Positions 43,083 to 55,853 of a stretch of 64,000 bases of DNA are shown here, in pieces (within the stretch, counting starts at the first letter, position 1; each line of letters starts with the position of its first letter). The DNA is from Pratylenchus scribneri. Taxonomy: Eukaryota > Nematoda > Chromadorea > Rhabditida > Pratylenchidae. The notes beneath the pieces were generated by a model. It was not told the DNA's origin and did no database searches. It saw only the letters and a list, made by a program, of their open reading frames with translations. The stretch is taken from positions 2,542,001 to 2,606,000 of the forward strand of contig JAQSEB010000001.1 of the NCBI GenBank assembly GCA_030063045.1, given 5' to 3'. The position numbers were made by a program, and so were the translations under genes.

Positions 43083-46000
43083 TTTAATATTTTTTTCTAA
43101 TGAATTGAGGAATTAAATCTAAATTATTTATTGTTAATTGTTGGAACAGAAGGGCATCCTTCTTTTTTCCTTTTCATTTGTGGCAGGCGCCACCGTAACC
43201 CACATCATTTTAATGTGCGGGCTGCTGTGGGGAAAATGAGATGGAAGGGAAGAGGGGGGTGGTTGTTGGTTGATGGGAGGGAAAAAGGGACCAGCGGCAA
43301 ATTCATCCTAAATTAAAGAGGAATGAAGAAGAAATGGAGGGAATAAAATGGGAAAAGATGCCCAGCCAATTGGGCAATGTCATTCTCTCATTTTCCCTTC
43401 TTCCGCGCATTTTTGGGGGTTGTCCTTTTTGGGTTGGTTCTCCACAAAATGTGCCTCAATTTGTTGGCCGCCGCCGCCGTTCTCCGTGAAGATCATCAGG
43501 ACCCCCTCCCAAAACGCATTAACCAGCATTTTTGAATAGAAAAGGTGGAGGGGACGGAACAGCGTCGGAGATTATTGTCGGCTGATAAAGTGGGTGTATT
43601 CATTCATTCAGCCCATCCATCCATCCACCCGAACTCAACCCCAACAACCGTCAAAATGCGATCGGCGGGTTTGGGGTGGGGAAGGAACGGGGCAAGGAGT
43701 TCGCGCAGAGGCAAAAACAGGCAGCAAAATGAATGAATGGATGGATGGAGGGAGGGGGAGTTGATGAGGAAAATGAGGGGGACATGAACAGGAAAATATG
43801 GTGGGGTTTGAAAAAAGAACGGCGAAGAAGGCGGGAATATTTATTGGAAAGAATGTTGTCCAATTAATCAACCGTTCATTCCCCAATGGCTTTAATTCAT
43901 GTTTATTGTTATAGAATGGCCAATGGTATTTTGAGTTCTTCCAATTTTGGCCATCCCAAATTTTGGATCAACTTTGAAACCAAATTATTAGAGGAATAAG
44001 GTGGGGGCTGAAGGGCGCATCTGTGCCCATTTGGTTGGTTGGAAAATGAATGAAAATGAAGAGGCCAAAGGAAAATGATGATGGAAAAGGGTGGATATGG
44101 AATCGGGGTGAATGTGTGAATTATTATGCTTTTGTCCAAAAGGGCGGCCCGGGGCCAACCGACCGACCGGAGGAGACTTGGCCACTCGTCGATCATTCTC
44201 CTTCCCGCCGGCGCATCCATTTTCCCCTTTCTTTTTGTTTCCCACATTCCAGCCGCCGGCCCAGGATTTGAGGAGGGGACGGTGGCCCATCTTTTTCACA
44301 CTTTCCACCACACTTTTAGACACCTTCTTCTCTATAAATCTCATTTTTTTCAATATAATAATCGCCGCCACTATTCCCCTTCCCCCAAATTGGTTCAACC
44401 AAAAGGCAATATGTTTGGCCAAGGGAATTGAATTGGATTAAAGGGAAGGGAAAAATAACATTTTTTGGGAATATTTTGGTAAAAATATGTGATGAAGGAC
44501 AAATGCATTTTTTATGTTAATTTTGGGTGAATGATTTGACTTTGATGGAATCCATCCTTGCCTTAATGATTGAAAGAAGTGGCTGAAAACGCGGCTTTTT
44601 TTCTGATTGAATGCGTGAATGGATGGGAATTGTCGGCAAATGAGGAAGCCGGCTTATTGCCGCCGCCCCACCGCCACTGATTGGCTGGCGGAGATAACCA
44701 CACTCTCTGCTGAATAAAATGAATGAATCCAATCCAGTCTTGCAATGCGGAAAGTGGTATTTTTTGGCGGTGGCGAATAGATGAATGAATGAAGTTCCAC
44801 ACGGCAAAAAAATGCGGCGGCTAGTTTTATGGAATGTAGGATGGATTCGGGTGGGCCGAATTTAGTGCGTATTTAGTAAATTTGCACCAAAATTGAGTGG
44901 GGAATTCGGGAATTGAATTGACCGTGAGTCAAAGATCCAAATCTTCCAATCATTCCCGAATCCATTCCCTCAATTCATTCACATTTTTGGGTGCCATTCA
45001 TTCTAATCTAATTCGTGTCATTTTCTGCTGATCGTTCCCATTAATTTTGCTCAAATCCCGCCCCAAGCGGACATGTTAACAACCGCATAATATAGACGGG
45101 AATGAATGGCAATGGCACTTATCTGTGAGCGCGCATCTCATTCCCTCCCCTCTCATTTAACCCTCAATGATGGGTTGGCCATGGCGCAAATGAACAAATG
45201 ATGGATCATTGGATGATATTTGGAAAGGGCCGAATAAGGGGTTCATCGAGGTTGAACACAGGAAAAATGACGGGGAAATTGTGAAGGGAAACAAACGTTC
45301 GAGAATTTATTTGATCATTTTTGGGAAGGACAGATATTTTTTAAAAACAATAACTCATTTTCATATATTATTAAATTTAATTTGAGAAAGTTCATCTACC
45401 ATAGAAAAAGCAACAAATTTTAATAGGAATTAAAAATCCGAGAACGAATTTTTTTGTTGATCAAATTGGTTAGCCCATTAAAGGCTCTTATTCTTTGTTG
45501 CTGCAATTCCGAACAATTTATGGGTCTCCCATTTCGTTAAAGGTGATTTGGTTCATCATTTAATGACCGTTGAAAAAGTGAAGATGGTAAATATTGGCAA
45601 TTGGGTTGGAAAAGGTGTGGATGGCCAAATGCAATTGTTGCAAAAGCCACTATCCCATTTCTTTTTGCTAATGACGATTGGCAAGGAAAAAAGTGGCCGC
45701 CACCTAGAGGGGAATTAATGGCAGCGGCCGGCGGCTGATTAACGCACTTCCCTGGTGGATCAAAAAGCTCCCCCTTCATCCCTTTCGGTGGTGGCTTTCA
45801 TTTCCCCTTTCATTTTCCACTCCTCGGGACTGTGGCCAATGGAATCCCGGTGTGGTGGCTGGGGTCCAGCAAGTTTGATTAATTAGCGCTTTGGCTAAAG
45901 GTGGCCGACGCCCAAAAGCCACGACTGCCCCTCCTCACCAAACCAAACCCACCGATCGGTCTTCCACTTCCTTTTGGCCCTGCTTTTCACTCCATTTTGC

Positions 46001-46699
46001 CTGACGCAACCCCCCCCCCCTTCACAATTGGTTGGCCAACAAGTGACGATCCACAAAGGGAAACGATGGGGGGAAAAAGCCCACAAAGAAAGAAATGGGC
46101 TCAAAAGGCATTTTGTTGGTGTGGGCAAATTGTTGGAGGAATGAATGAATGTGGAATGGAAAAAATGATGAGGAATGCAAAGGAAGCTGTCATAATGTTT
46201 TGAGTTGTTGGCAAATATAAATTCAAGTAAATATTAGGTACATATCTTTTTGAGGTTTTTTTGACGAAAATAAGCCCTGCGGCTTCCGTTATAAACAGGG
46301 AAGAATCAGGAGCACTTCCTTCTGAATGAGGTTACTATATCATTTAACTCCTGTTTTTCATTCATTTTACGGAACTAGCAAAAAAAGGGAGAATGGGGAT
46401 TGTTGTGGTGAATGGTGGGTAGTGGTGGAATTTGTTGGTAAAAATGGGGAAAAATGAGAAGGTGTTAAAGGCGCGGCCATAAAATGCGGATGGATGATAA
46501 TGAAATTGGTGATAAGCCCAATTTAGCGGTGGGGTGGGGAAAGGACATTAATATTAACAGTGGCTGCTGGAATTTAGAAATGGGTGTGAAAAATGGGTGT
46601 GTGTTGATGACTACTTTGGCTTTGGCACACCGAGATATTATTATTTTCAACGAATTCCTCAATTGGGTATTGTGTGGTTTAAACATAAAATTGAGACTA
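43083..46699. other. 3.6-kb gene-free region upstream of RUNX
   Basis: No gene recognised on either strand. GC-richer islands (about 43440-43700, 44130-44300, 45700-46080) give long but domain-free ORFs. CATCCATCC-type and GAATGAATGG-type simple repeats and a C10 run near 46010 occur. Given the position upstream of a developmental regulator, a large promoter/enhancer region is plausible. Confidence 0.4.
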
Positions 46700-47738
46700 T
46701 TTTGATGTGTTTCATTCCGGAAGGATTAGTTTTTTCCGGAAAAAGTTGTGTTTCATTCCGGAAAATGTTTTTGTTTTGTTCTGATTTCATTCCGGAAAAT
46801 GTTTTTGTTTTGTTCTGATTTTCATTCCGGAAAATGTTGTTTTGTTCTGATTTTCATTCCGGAAAATGTTTTTGTTTTGTTCTGATTTTCATTCCGGAAA
46901 ATGTTTTTGTTTTGTTCTGATTTTCATTCCGGAAAATGTTTTTGTTTTGTTCTGATTTTCATTCCGGAAAATGTTTTTGTTTTGTTCTGATTTTCATTCC
47001 GGAAAATGTTTTTGTTTTGTTCTGATTTTCATTCCGGAAAATGTTTTTGTTTTGTTCTGATTTTCATTCCGGAAAATGTTTTTGTTTTGTTCTGATTTTC
47101 ATTCCGGAAAATGTTTTTGTTTGTTCTGATTTTCATTCCGGAAAATGTTTTTGTTTTGTTCTGATTTTCATTCCGGAAAATGTTGTTTTGTTCTGATTTT
47201 CTTCCGGAAAATGTTTTTGTTTTGTTCTGATTTTCATTCCGGAAAATGTTTTTGTTTTGTTCTGATTTTCATTCCGGAAAATGTTTTTGTTTTGTTCTGA
47301 TTTTCATTCCGGAAAATGTTTTTGTTTTGTTCTGATTTTCATTCCGGAAAATGTTTTTGTTTTGTTCTGATTTTCATTCCGGAAAATGTTTTTGTTTTGT
47401 TCTGATTTTCATTCCGGAAAATGTTTTTGTTTTGTTCTGATTTTCATTCCGGAAAATGTTTTTGTTTTGTTCTGATTTTCATTCCGGAAAATGTTTTTGT
47501 TTTGTTCTGATTTTCATTCCGGAAAATGTTTTTGTTTTGTTCTGATTTTCATTCCGGAAAATGTTGTTTTGTTCTGATTTTCTTCCGGAAAATGTTTTTG
47601 TTTTGTTCTGATTTTCTTCCGGAAAATGTTTTTGTTTTGTTCTGATTTTCATTCAGGAAAATGTTTTTGTTTTGTTCTGATTTTCATTCCGGAAAATGTT
47701 TTTGTTTTGTTCTGATTTCCTTTCCGGAAAATGTTTTG
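46700..47738 (-). repeat. 35-bp satellite, array 3 (intergenic)
   Basis: About 29 copies, very homogeneous (TTTTCATTCCGGAAAATGTT ..), same orientation as array 2. A few units have short deletions (ATGTTGTTTTG, TTTTCTTCCGG). The flanks are single-copy. Confidence 0.95.
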
Positions 47739-48001
47739 TTTGACTATTTCCTATCATCTCATCAGTCATCACCAATATTATCTCACATCTCACTCCTTCT
47801 ATCCAAAATGTTTCCATAATTGATGGATTGAATGGGTATAAAAATACAATAAATTTAACAACAATTTTTTATTTTCCGAAAACGATGTCGACGTGAAAAT
47901 CAACAAATTTAGATGTGGTGGTAACAAATAACATGAACGATTGGAAGTTTGGATTTGCTTAAATAATCTTTCCTTTCTGTCCATTTCTTTCCATCTTTGT
48001 C

Positions 48002-48504
<503 letters not shown>

Positions 48505-48724
48505 TGTTGAATATTTTAATCGCTTGAATTTGCTTTTAAAACAACTTAAAATAATGAATTAAAAATGAATGAATGAAGAAATTTCGAAAAATATATGAAT
48601 CGATTATACAAATTATTTTAATGAATAAAATTGTTTTTAAAATTTTTGTTTTAACATGAATATTCAGCAATTCTCTTGGAATCAACAAATAAAATAACAA
48701 AATGTCCGTTTGTCATCTTTTCTT

Positions 48725-49500
48725 TTAACGAGCTTTGCCCAGCCCTTCTTCCGCTGCTTCCTTGGCTTTCTTGTCACGTCTGCCTTTGAATCGTTTGTCG
48801 GCACGGACACGGCGCAAATGGCAGTAGACCGAGAACTTCTTCATTTCGTCGGTGATCGGCTGTGCTTTGAGTCGTCGTTTCTGTTCCTTCACCGGCATCA
48901 CAACGGCGCTTTTGACTTGGCTAGCCATTTTGACCTCTTCCGGCTATAAATGCAAATTAAGCTAAATATATTAAAGTTTGAATACTCACACTGCTGTCGC
49001 CTTTCTTCGTTTTGCTCAACTTCTTTGGGAAGACAATCAGCCTTGATCGATATTCCTTCAAACGTTTGGCATTTCTCTGCAAAATTAAATGTTTTTGATA
49101 TTCTATCCAGTAAAATAAACCTCAAGAGACTCAACAGAGCGGTTAACGCGGCGAAAGTCGACAGCAATGCCAAACGATTTGGCCTCATATTTGGTGAAAC
49201 CTGCGGCCTTCAATTCTTCCAGTGTGAAACCACGGCCAAGTCGGACTTTGGTATTGTAACGAATGCTCGGGCAGCGAACAACGGGACGAAGTAATCCGGC
49301 AACAGGGCGGGGTGCAACCTTTGCAGCCTTGGCCATGCGTGCCTGACGACGGCGAAGCTTACGGGCCGGTTGATTGAACCATGTTTTGATGCGACGTTGC
49401 CAATGTTTGTGAAAATGCGCATTGGGCAACTATAAATGATTATCAACATTTATTGAAATTTGAAACAGTTACAAACCATGTTATTTCCACGAGGAGCCAT
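48725..49500 (-). CDS. rpl-13: Ribosomal protein eL13
   Basis: Four exons on the minus strand. The start MAPRGNNM is followed by [67 protein letters not shown] and [13 protein letters not shown]. The C-terminal exon has [17 protein letters not shown] and a Lys/Ala/Glu-rich end. Length is about 210 residues, normal for eL13 of the 60S subunit. The first codon exon ends at the Met of MAPRGNNM. It shares a divergent upstream region with the UBL7-like gene starting at 50098. Confidence 0.96.
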
Positions 49501-50097
49501 CTTTCCGCTTTGTTGCTAATAAATTTATATTTTCTAAACAAAACAATGTTAAAGAAATGATTATCAATATCAAAAAAAAAAACATTAAAGGTTGCATAAG
49601 ATTTTATATTTATCAGGTTTTGATTTATCTTGAAATACTCTTACTCTCATTGCTCATTCTCAAATAAATCTTAGCTTATTTTCCTTATATTTTTCTCAGA
49701 TCTTGTCTTATCAATCGCCATGTTGAAATGAAACTCGAAATCGAAAACCCATGAATTTATGTTATGGCTTTTCTTTTTCCCCTATGAGCCGAAACCCGAA
49801 ATAACGAAAAACCGAAAAGCATCCCGAGCGAGGCGAGGGGCGAGGCGAGCGCGAGCCGGAGCCCGAGCCCAGCCGCGAGCCGCCGCCCAGTTATTAGCAT
49901 TTGGCATCCTGTTTTTTTTCTCTATTTTGAAAAAACACAAAAATTCCTTTTGTCATCAATCAAAACGAAAATAAATTTTTTATGGCCAAAAAAATTGTGA
50001 GCATTTTTGTTGCGACTGGTTATGGCCATAAAAAACAACTATCAAATTTAATTCCTAAATTATATTTTTTAAATAATTTTCTGCATTTTTAGCAACA
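49501..50097. promoter_or_regulatory. Divergent promoter region with a short GC-rich block
   Basis: Between the starts of rpl-13 (minus) and the UBL7-like gene (plus). An abrupt block of about 75 bp (49815-49890) is nearly all G/C/A built on CGAG/GAGCC motifs, in otherwise AT-rich DNA. The palindrome TTATGGCCATAA lies near 50021, with related TTATGGC motifs near 49760 and 49980. A pyrimidine-AG at about 50091 precedes the plus-strand ATG. Confidence 0.45.
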
Positions 50098-51281
50098 ATG
50101 GAAGTAGATTCAATTAATTCAACTACAACAATTCCGACTGCACAAATAATCTTGCCAAATGGCACAAAAAAGGAGGTGGATGTTTCTCGAACAGCAATGG
50201 AAATTATCAAAAGTTGCATTGATGAAAACATTGAGAATTATGAAGATTTTGGTGTGAAATTAACTCACTAATTGTGCACTAATATTTCATTTTATAGCTC
50301 TCGTTTTCCATGGAAGGAAATTGCAATTGGATCAAAAATTGGAGAATATTCCATTGTTGAAACCAAATCGTCCAATTCATTTAATTCAACAACGAAAACC
50401 AAACAAAGTCGAGAAGAAGGAAGAAATTGAAAAATTGCTCACAGATTGTCGCCGTATTTACAGAAATTTGATCGAAGAAGCCTACCAGGAACAAATCGCA
50501 ATAGGATCATACCAAATGGTTTTAGTTTATTTATTACATTTTTTAATAATATTTTCATTTTAGTTAATGACCTATATTGTTGAAAATCATTGCAAACAAT
50601 TCGAAAATGCAATTAAAGAATATCCGGAATTGGTATTTGATCAGCTTGGCCAAGACATTCTTCGAGATTGGCGATTGCTGATTCCTTATTTAATGGAGGT
50701 AAATTTTGTCAATAATTTCAAAATAATAATTCCATTTAAGAATGACCAATTCGCCTATGACCATCCACAATGTTTGCGAATCTTCAAAAAGGCTTTGGAC
50801 ACCGTTTCGGCCAAATTCGCACCCAATTCGCCATTTGTTCGTTTTGGTATGCCAAATTTGTTCCCTGGAGCGGCGGGACCTTCAAATCGACGCGAAAATA
50901 GGCCAATTGCTGGAGCAAATAACAATAATCCGCATCCGGTCATTACTCAACATCAATTGAGCCAGGCTTTGGCATTGGCCCTTGGAGGTTATCAAATTTA
51001 AAAATAATTTAAATTTATCATTTTTAGTGGCACCCGGCGCACCTCCAGCCAACAATCCACCGCCACCGCCGCAACCTCCGGCTGAAATTGCAATGCCACG
51101 CCCGCCGGAAAGGGGCAATGAAATGTTCCAAAATGCTCATCAAAATTTTGCCGCCCAACTTCAACAAATGCACGAATTTGGCTTCCGAAATGATGAGGAA
51201 AATATTCAAGCACTTTTGCTGACCAATGGAGATGTGCAACAGGCATTGGAAATTGTAATTGCGATGAAAGAGTCAAATTAA
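50098..51281 (+). CDS. UBL7-like protein (N-terminal ubiquitin-like, C-terminal UBA)
   Basis: Five exons in phase. The N-terminal ubiquitin-like domain (residues about 15-85) includes IILPNGTKKEVDVS and ALVFHGRKLQLDQKLENIPL. The middle has a helical segment and a P/N-rich linker (NNPPPPPQPPAE). The C-terminus is a UBA domain (MHEFGFRNDEENIQALLLTN .. VQQALEIVI), with the hydrophobic MxEFGF loop. The Ubl plus UBA layout and length (about 310 residues) match UBL7. It may act as a shuttle-type adaptor for ubiquitylated proteins; no enzyme activity is expected. The ATG follows a trans-splice-like acceptor by 5 nt. nud-1 begins 150 bp downstream. Confidence 0.82.
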
Positions 51282-51431
51282 ATTGTTTATTGGAATATTT
51301 GAATGGAATTATATTTACGCATAAATTCATTATTTAATTTGTTATTTATTTTTTGCTAAAAATGTTGCATTTCAAATTAATTATTTGAACATTTTTACTA
51401 TTATGTAATATTTTAACTTAATTTAAGAAAA

Positions 51432-52636
51432 ATGACCGATAAACAGGATCGCGTTGACGGAGTTTTCCTCTCTTTGGCCAGCTCCCTGAACGGAGGAGTA
51501 CCCGAAATATTCGATTGTCTTTTTTCATTCCTCTCACGAAAGACCGACTTTTACACCGGTGCAGATGTGGAAACGGCACGAAAAATTGTGCAAAATGCAT
51601 TCGATAAATATGCAGCCACGGCAGAAGAGGTTAAAAATAAATTTAAAAAATTGAATAAATTTGAAATTTAAAAGGAAGAAAAGCAAAAACAATTACGCAA
51701 AGAATTGGAAGAAAAGAAATTGGCTGAGCGAAGGGCTGCCCAAAAAGCCAAAGAAGAAGCCGAATTCACTCGAATCAAAGAATTGACCGATGCAGAGGCC
51801 GATGAATTGCAGAAAAAATTGGACGGAGAAAAACAACAAAAAGAGGAGAAAATGGACATCACATCAACATCCACTTCGGCTGAAGAGAAGAAAGAGGAAG
51901 GTGACAAAGAAGAGGAAGAAAAAAGTAATAAATTGAAACCGAATGTTGGCAACGGATGCGACCTGGAGAAATATCAATGGACTCAAACCCTTGGGGAGCT
52001 GGAAATTCGCATTCCATTCCCAGGCATTGGATTTCCTCTCAAAGTAAAATATTTTTGGAAAATAAATTTAAAATATTAAATTTAAGGCAAAAGATTTGAT
52101 TGTGGATGTAAAACGAAAGCACATGAAAATTGGACTGAAAGGCCGCGAACCGGTCATTGATGGAGAATTGCCGGAGGAAGTCAAAGTGGAATCAATGAAT
52201 TGGGTCATTGAGGACAAAAAGGCGGTTGTGATGACATTGGACAAAGTAAATAAATTAAAATTATTTAATATAAATTAATTTAAAGAGTAATGGAATGCAT
52301 TGGTGGAATAAGCTGATTGAAGGGGACCCGGAAATTGACACACAAAAAGTTCAACCGGAAAATTCAAAACTCTCGGTTCAAATTTTGAATAAATTAAAAT
52401 TATTTAATTGAACTTTTTTGCACAGGATTTGGACGGCGAAACTCGAACAATGGTTGAGAAAATGATGTATGACCAACGACAAAAGGAATTGGGCTTACCA
52501 ACTTCGGAGGAGAAGAAAAAGCAGGACATTTTGAAGAAGTAAATTACTTTAACAAAAATATTTTAATTTATTATAATTTATTAGATTCATGGAACAGCAT
52601 CCCGAAATGGACTTCTCAAAGGCAAAGTTTTGTTAA
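51432..52636 (+). CDS. nud-1: NudC nuclear-distribution protein
   Basis: About six exons. The N-terminus [20 protein letters not shown] and [13 protein letters not shown] are the conserved NudC N-domain. A Lys/Glu-rich coiled-coil follows. The CS (p23-like) domain reads [46 protein letters not shown] and [18 protein letters not shown]. The C-terminus is [16 protein letters not shown], nearly the canonical NudC end. It is a dynein/LIS1 pathway co-chaperone in the cytosol. The ATG lies 4 nt after a TTTAAG acceptor, and the gap from the upstream gene is short, which suggests a two-gene operon. All landmarks are intact. Confidence 0.95.
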
Positions 52637-53050
52637 TGGAAGGGAAAAGAACCAATATTGACCAATTGATGGATAAAAAGCATTTATGCTTTAAACGGCG
52701 ATTTGGTTAAAACAACAAATTGACATTAAATTATATTTTGTTTTGCTTTTCAATCAGAATAAATTTTCCAAATAAAAATTATTTAATCCATTCCCAATAT
52801 TTACTCAAATAATTCGAGGAATTTTAATTCATTTATAGTCGAAGATAGCAAAAACAAACAAAAACCACCCAAAGATCATTGCTTATTTAACGTTATACGT
52901 TTGACCACATCATTGTTGTGTGTTCTAAAATATGATTGGAACATCTTTCGTTAACACAAATTTTATCATTGAAGAATGTGTTCACATTATTTTGATTTAT
53001 TTCCTCCTCCAATTTTGCATCATCCATTCCTTCCATTTCCCCACCAAAAA
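52637..53050. other. AT-rich intergenic spacer
   Basis: 3' flank of nud-1 and upstream of the Ly6-like gene. No gene seen. Confidence 0.5.
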
Positions 53051-53595
53051 ATGATGAGACTTTATCAATTGCCGCTGTTCCATTTTATTCTCGCCAAATT
53101 CCCACTTATAATTCTAATTTTGATTACATTTTCAAACGAAAAAAGCAGTCAATTCCAAATCAGAAATTTGCATTGGAATTCAACATATTCACAAAATCAG
53201 AACCACATATACAAACCGCCCCGAATGAAATGTTTTATTTCGGTGATTGAGGATGAAAATGTGTGGAGATTATCGGAATGTCCATCCAACAAAGACAATC
53301 ATTGGTGCATAAAATTGATTGATAGTGAAAGCGATTTTCAAATCAGGTGCAAAATTATGCTGATTAATCAATAAACATATTTAGGGATTGCGATCCGGGA
53401 TATTGTGATTCATTCGGCGAACGCTGTGGCCCCGGGGAGGAGGCAAATTCAACGAGCATTCTTCCCAAATCGACGCTTTGTTGTTGCCAAAATTCATTTG
53501 GATGCAATAAAGCCAATCCAATTTTTACATATTCAACGTTTTATTTGTTTTTTGGCACTTTCACACTTTTGTTTTTTCCATTCCAATATTTTTAA
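53051..53595 (+). CDS. Ly6/three-finger-like GPI-type protein
   Basis: Two exons, 53051-53346 and 53385-53595, join in phase. An N-terminal hydrophobic signal (..AKFPLIILILITFSNEKS) is followed by a cysteine-rich region MKCFISVIEDE, LSECPSNKDNHWCIKLI, CDPGYCDSFGERCGPG, then STLCCCQNSFGCNKA. A cysteine cluster followed by CN is the hallmark of the Ly6/uPAR fold. The C-terminal hydrophobic segment (FYLFFGTFTLLFFPF) fits a GPI signal. Nematode members can modulate receptors, but no partner can be inferred. Family call moderate. Confidence 0.68.
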
Positions 53596-53856
53596 TAAAC
53601 ACATTTAATAAATTGAATATTTATTCTTCACTAAAGATTTGACATTTGATCAAAAACACGCATATATGGGGGAAAAGTCCTGGACAAATTTAAATAAGAA
53701 GTCAAATTTGGCTGACTAAATAAAGTGGAAGAAAACACTCGAATAGAATAAATTGGGAGGGGAATTAACGAGAAAACATAATTTTAATTGGTCATCAAAT
53801 GTGGATTTATTCCGCCTAATCAATCAATAAATCAATTCCATTTTTCTTTCTTTCTT

Positions 53857-55853
53857 CTACTGGACTTGTTTGAGGCGAATTGTATTGGTCGATCCGGCAC
53901 CTGAATAATTTTACAAATATATTTCGGTAATTCACAAAATTCATACCAGTTCGCCATCCCGTGATGATGACCACCGTATCCCCTTGATGGATGAATCCCC
54001 TCTGTTTGCCAGTGTTGATTCCATAGTCGATTCGGGTTTCCATATCGTCGGTCCAATCCGATTCGCGTTCCATTTTCGGGTAGTGAATTGGGAAAACACC
54101 GCGGTAGAGATGGAGTTGGCGAGCAATTTGTTCATATCGGGAGATGGCGATGATCGGAATTGGCGGCTTATAGCGGGAACAATCGATGGCCGACCTTTGA
54201 AATTAAATTGAAAATTAAATTTTGGCAATTTTTGAAACTCACTGTCCGGTGGTGGTCAACAAAACAATGGCACTGGCTCGACAATAGACCGCCGCTGAGG
54301 TTGCCGCAATTGCAATTGTGTCGGTATGGTCGGTTGGCAATTTGGTATTCTTTAGGATTTCCTCGAAGAATTTGGCATGGAAAAATGCGGTTTCGGCCTC
54401 TTTGCAAATCTAAAATTAATTCAAAATTTAAATATTAATAATTTAAACAAACATTGTGCATTGTGACCAGCGTTTCGACCGGATACTGACCTTTCGCCGT
54501 TTCACCGGACAGCATCACACAATCGGCACCGTCCAAAACTGCATTGGCAACATCGCTTCCTTCGGCACGGGTTGGACGTGGTTTATCGACCTAAATTGAA
54601 TTAATTTTGAATGAATTAAATCAAAAATTCAAACCATTGATTCGAGCATTTGAGTGGCACAGATGACTGGTTTTCCGGCCATATTGCATTTGGCGATCAT
54701 CAATTTTTGCGCAAGGAAGACCTTTTCCGCTGGAATTTCGATGCCCAAGTCGCCGCGAGCAACCATGACACCGTCGGATGCTTCAACGCTAAAATTATTT
54801 AAAATTAATTAATTTAATCAATTTATAATTAATACATCTCGTCCACATTGTCCACTCCCTGTTGATTCTCAATTTTGGCAATAATTTTGATATTTTTGCC
54901 CCTTTCGCCGAGCACTTGACGAATTTCATGGATTGCTTTGGCATCGCGGATGAATGAGGCGAAAATCATATCAACACCCTAAAAATATTGAAATTGGTTA
55001 AATTCATTCGAATTCGGAAAACCTGCTCAACACCAAATTGCAAATCATTCCTGTCCTTTTCGGAAACAGCCGGCAAGTCGACGCTAGTCCCTGGTAAATT
55101 TACACCTTTGCGGCTTCCCAATTTGCCGCCATTTTCCACTGTGCATTGCAGAGCGCCTTCGGCTTTTACTTAATTAAAAAGGGGTCCAATTTTTAATATT
55201 TAATTTAAAAAAAAACTAACGAATTTCATCCACGACCAAGGAAATGAGTCCATCGTCAATGAAGATTCGCGAACCAACTTTGACCACGTTGACAATGTTT
55301 TTATAGTCCAAGAACAAATTGACGGCGGTGCCCGAATTTTCGAATGCCGGATCAGTGGTCAGCCGGATTGAGGCGCCTTTCACCAATGCAACTTCGGCCG
55401 ATCCACCCTAAATTTGAATATTTATTAAAAGTAAATTTTAAACAATTTTGCACACCCCAGCCAGTAATCCCGTTCGAATTTCTGGACCCTTCGTGTCCAA
55501 TGCGATGGCCACCATCCGTGGTGGATTGAAAGATTTTGCCGCCTCACGAACATTTGTCACAGTTCCGCCATGGTACTAAAATATCAAATTAGTGTTTAAA
55601 AATATATTTACTTCATGGTCCCCATGGGAGAAATTCATTCTGGCAACATTCATCCCGTGGTCGATCATTTTGGTGAGCATTTCCACCGAACGACATGCTG
55701 GGCCTTAATTTATTTAATTAATTGGGATTTATTGATGGTGGTGGACTAACCAATTGTGCAGATGATTCCCGTTTTGCGCACTGAATGGGGTTTTTCGGTC
55801 ACATTCAAGCGTGCCAAATGTTCAATGTTTGTATTGGCAGTGGATTTGTCCAT
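53857..55853 (-). CDS. pyk: Pyruvate kinase
   Basis: About ten exons on the minus strand. It starts [20 protein letters not shown], with [12 protein letters not shown] in the A domain, then [25 protein letters not shown] and the B domain. [13 protein letters not shown] precedes the catalytic [20 protein letters not shown] and [18 protein letters not shown], followed by [20 protein letters not shown] and [12 protein letters not shown]. The C-terminal allosteric domain ends [12 protein letters not shown]. It converts phosphoenolpyruvate and ADP to pyruvate and ATP in glycolysis. The motifs for metal, K+ and PEP binding all look intact, and the length is typical (about 510 residues). Confidence 0.95.
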
